A stretch of DNA of 64,000 nucleotides, taken from positions 1-64,000 of the forward strand of contig JAHBWD010000041.1 of assembly GCA_019637175.1 (NCBI GenBank), given 5' to 3'. Below the pieces are notes generated by a model. It was not told where the DNA came from, ran no database searches, and saw only the letters and a program-made list of their open reading frames with translations. The first letter of the stretch is position 1. The number at the start of each line of letters is the position of its first letter. A program made the translations under genes and the position numbers. This document shows positions 63,903-64,000 of this stretch, piece after piece. This stretch comes from Labilithrix sp. (GTDB lineage: Bacteria; Myxococcota_A; Polyangia; Polyangiales; Polyangiaceae).

Positions 63903-64000
63903 ATGGCGGGTGCGGCGAAGCGGCTGGCGACGTACGCCGAATACGTCGCCGGCGAGGCCGGCGCAACCATCAAGCACGAGTACGTCGGCGGGCGCATCCT
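63903..64000 (+). CDS. Uma2-family endonuclease-like protein, 3' end outside window
   Basis: Only the first 32 residues are visible. RLATYAEYVAGEAGATIKHE with YVGGRI matches the start of Uma2 (DUF820) proteins, a restriction-endonuclease-like PD-(D/E)XK fold found in many copies in some bacteria and of unclear biological role. ATG 63903 is the likely start. It is divergent from the radical SAM gene with a 65-base gap. Confidence 0.7.
   Translation, partial: MAGAAKRLATYAEYVAGEAGATIKHEYVGGRI

Overview
The window looks like chromosome of a myxobacterium, most likely of the Polyangiales/Sorangiineae branch. It is very GC-rich with strong G/C preference at third codon positions. It has an unusually large set of Asp/Gly/Ser-rich lipoproteins, three bactofilins in a row, a Ser/Thr kinase with a C-terminal membrane anchor and Pro/Ala tail, an IgGFc-binding-like surface lipoprotein, and a protein with a MYXO-CTERM-like tail. 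These assignments come from recognised motifs; no database search was possible.

Left part (1-9,800) is accessory. A three-gene cassette (TIGR04255-like protein, small protein, ISQDCDL-motif protein) faces a HEPN-motif protein. That gene abuts the 3' stump of a tyrosine integrase, followed by a half tRNA-Arg, the classic scar of an integrated island. Next come a SUKH-like gene fused to an IS66 tnpA remnant, a DUF1778/GNAT toxin-antitoxin pair with a perfect palindrome before it, a gene-poor stretch with a strong hairpin, an orphan SMI1/KNR4 protein, a beta-lactamase-fold lipoprotein and a decayed beta-barrel gene.

Middle part (9,800-33,700) is ordinary chromosome: AraC regulator with a VOC protein, GH15 glucoamylase-like enzyme, LuxR regulator, PsiE-like membrane protein, thioesterase, several lipoproteins, diacylglycerol kinase, YihY, receiver protein, esterase, two exported proteins, uvrA, M28 peptidase and a GT39-type membrane glycosyltransferase.

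Right part (33,700-64,000): three bactofilins coupled to pyrE; a Pro-rich membrane protein divergent from a PEP synthase/PPDK regulatory protein; lipoproteins; a TerB-like protein coupled to proC; rseP; an operon of TonB receptor, TPR protein, Ser/Thr kinase and PEGA-like protein; a minus-strand operon of DUF218, HEAT-cyclophilin lipoprotein, coaX and an iron/B12-type permease; an MBL-fold hydrolase; an RpoH-like sigma factor followed by S41 peptidase and DUF3025; and an operon of a TIGR03960 radical SAM protein, TSUP permease and PhnD-like protein. The start of a Uma2-family gene closes the window.

Several otherwise well-conserved genes (third bactofilin, rseP, a small membrane protein, probably the Pro-rich protein) are broken by single-base frame changes, some in G/C-rich tracts. 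This suggests residual assembly indels rather than real loss, and should be checked on reads before biological conclusions are drawn.
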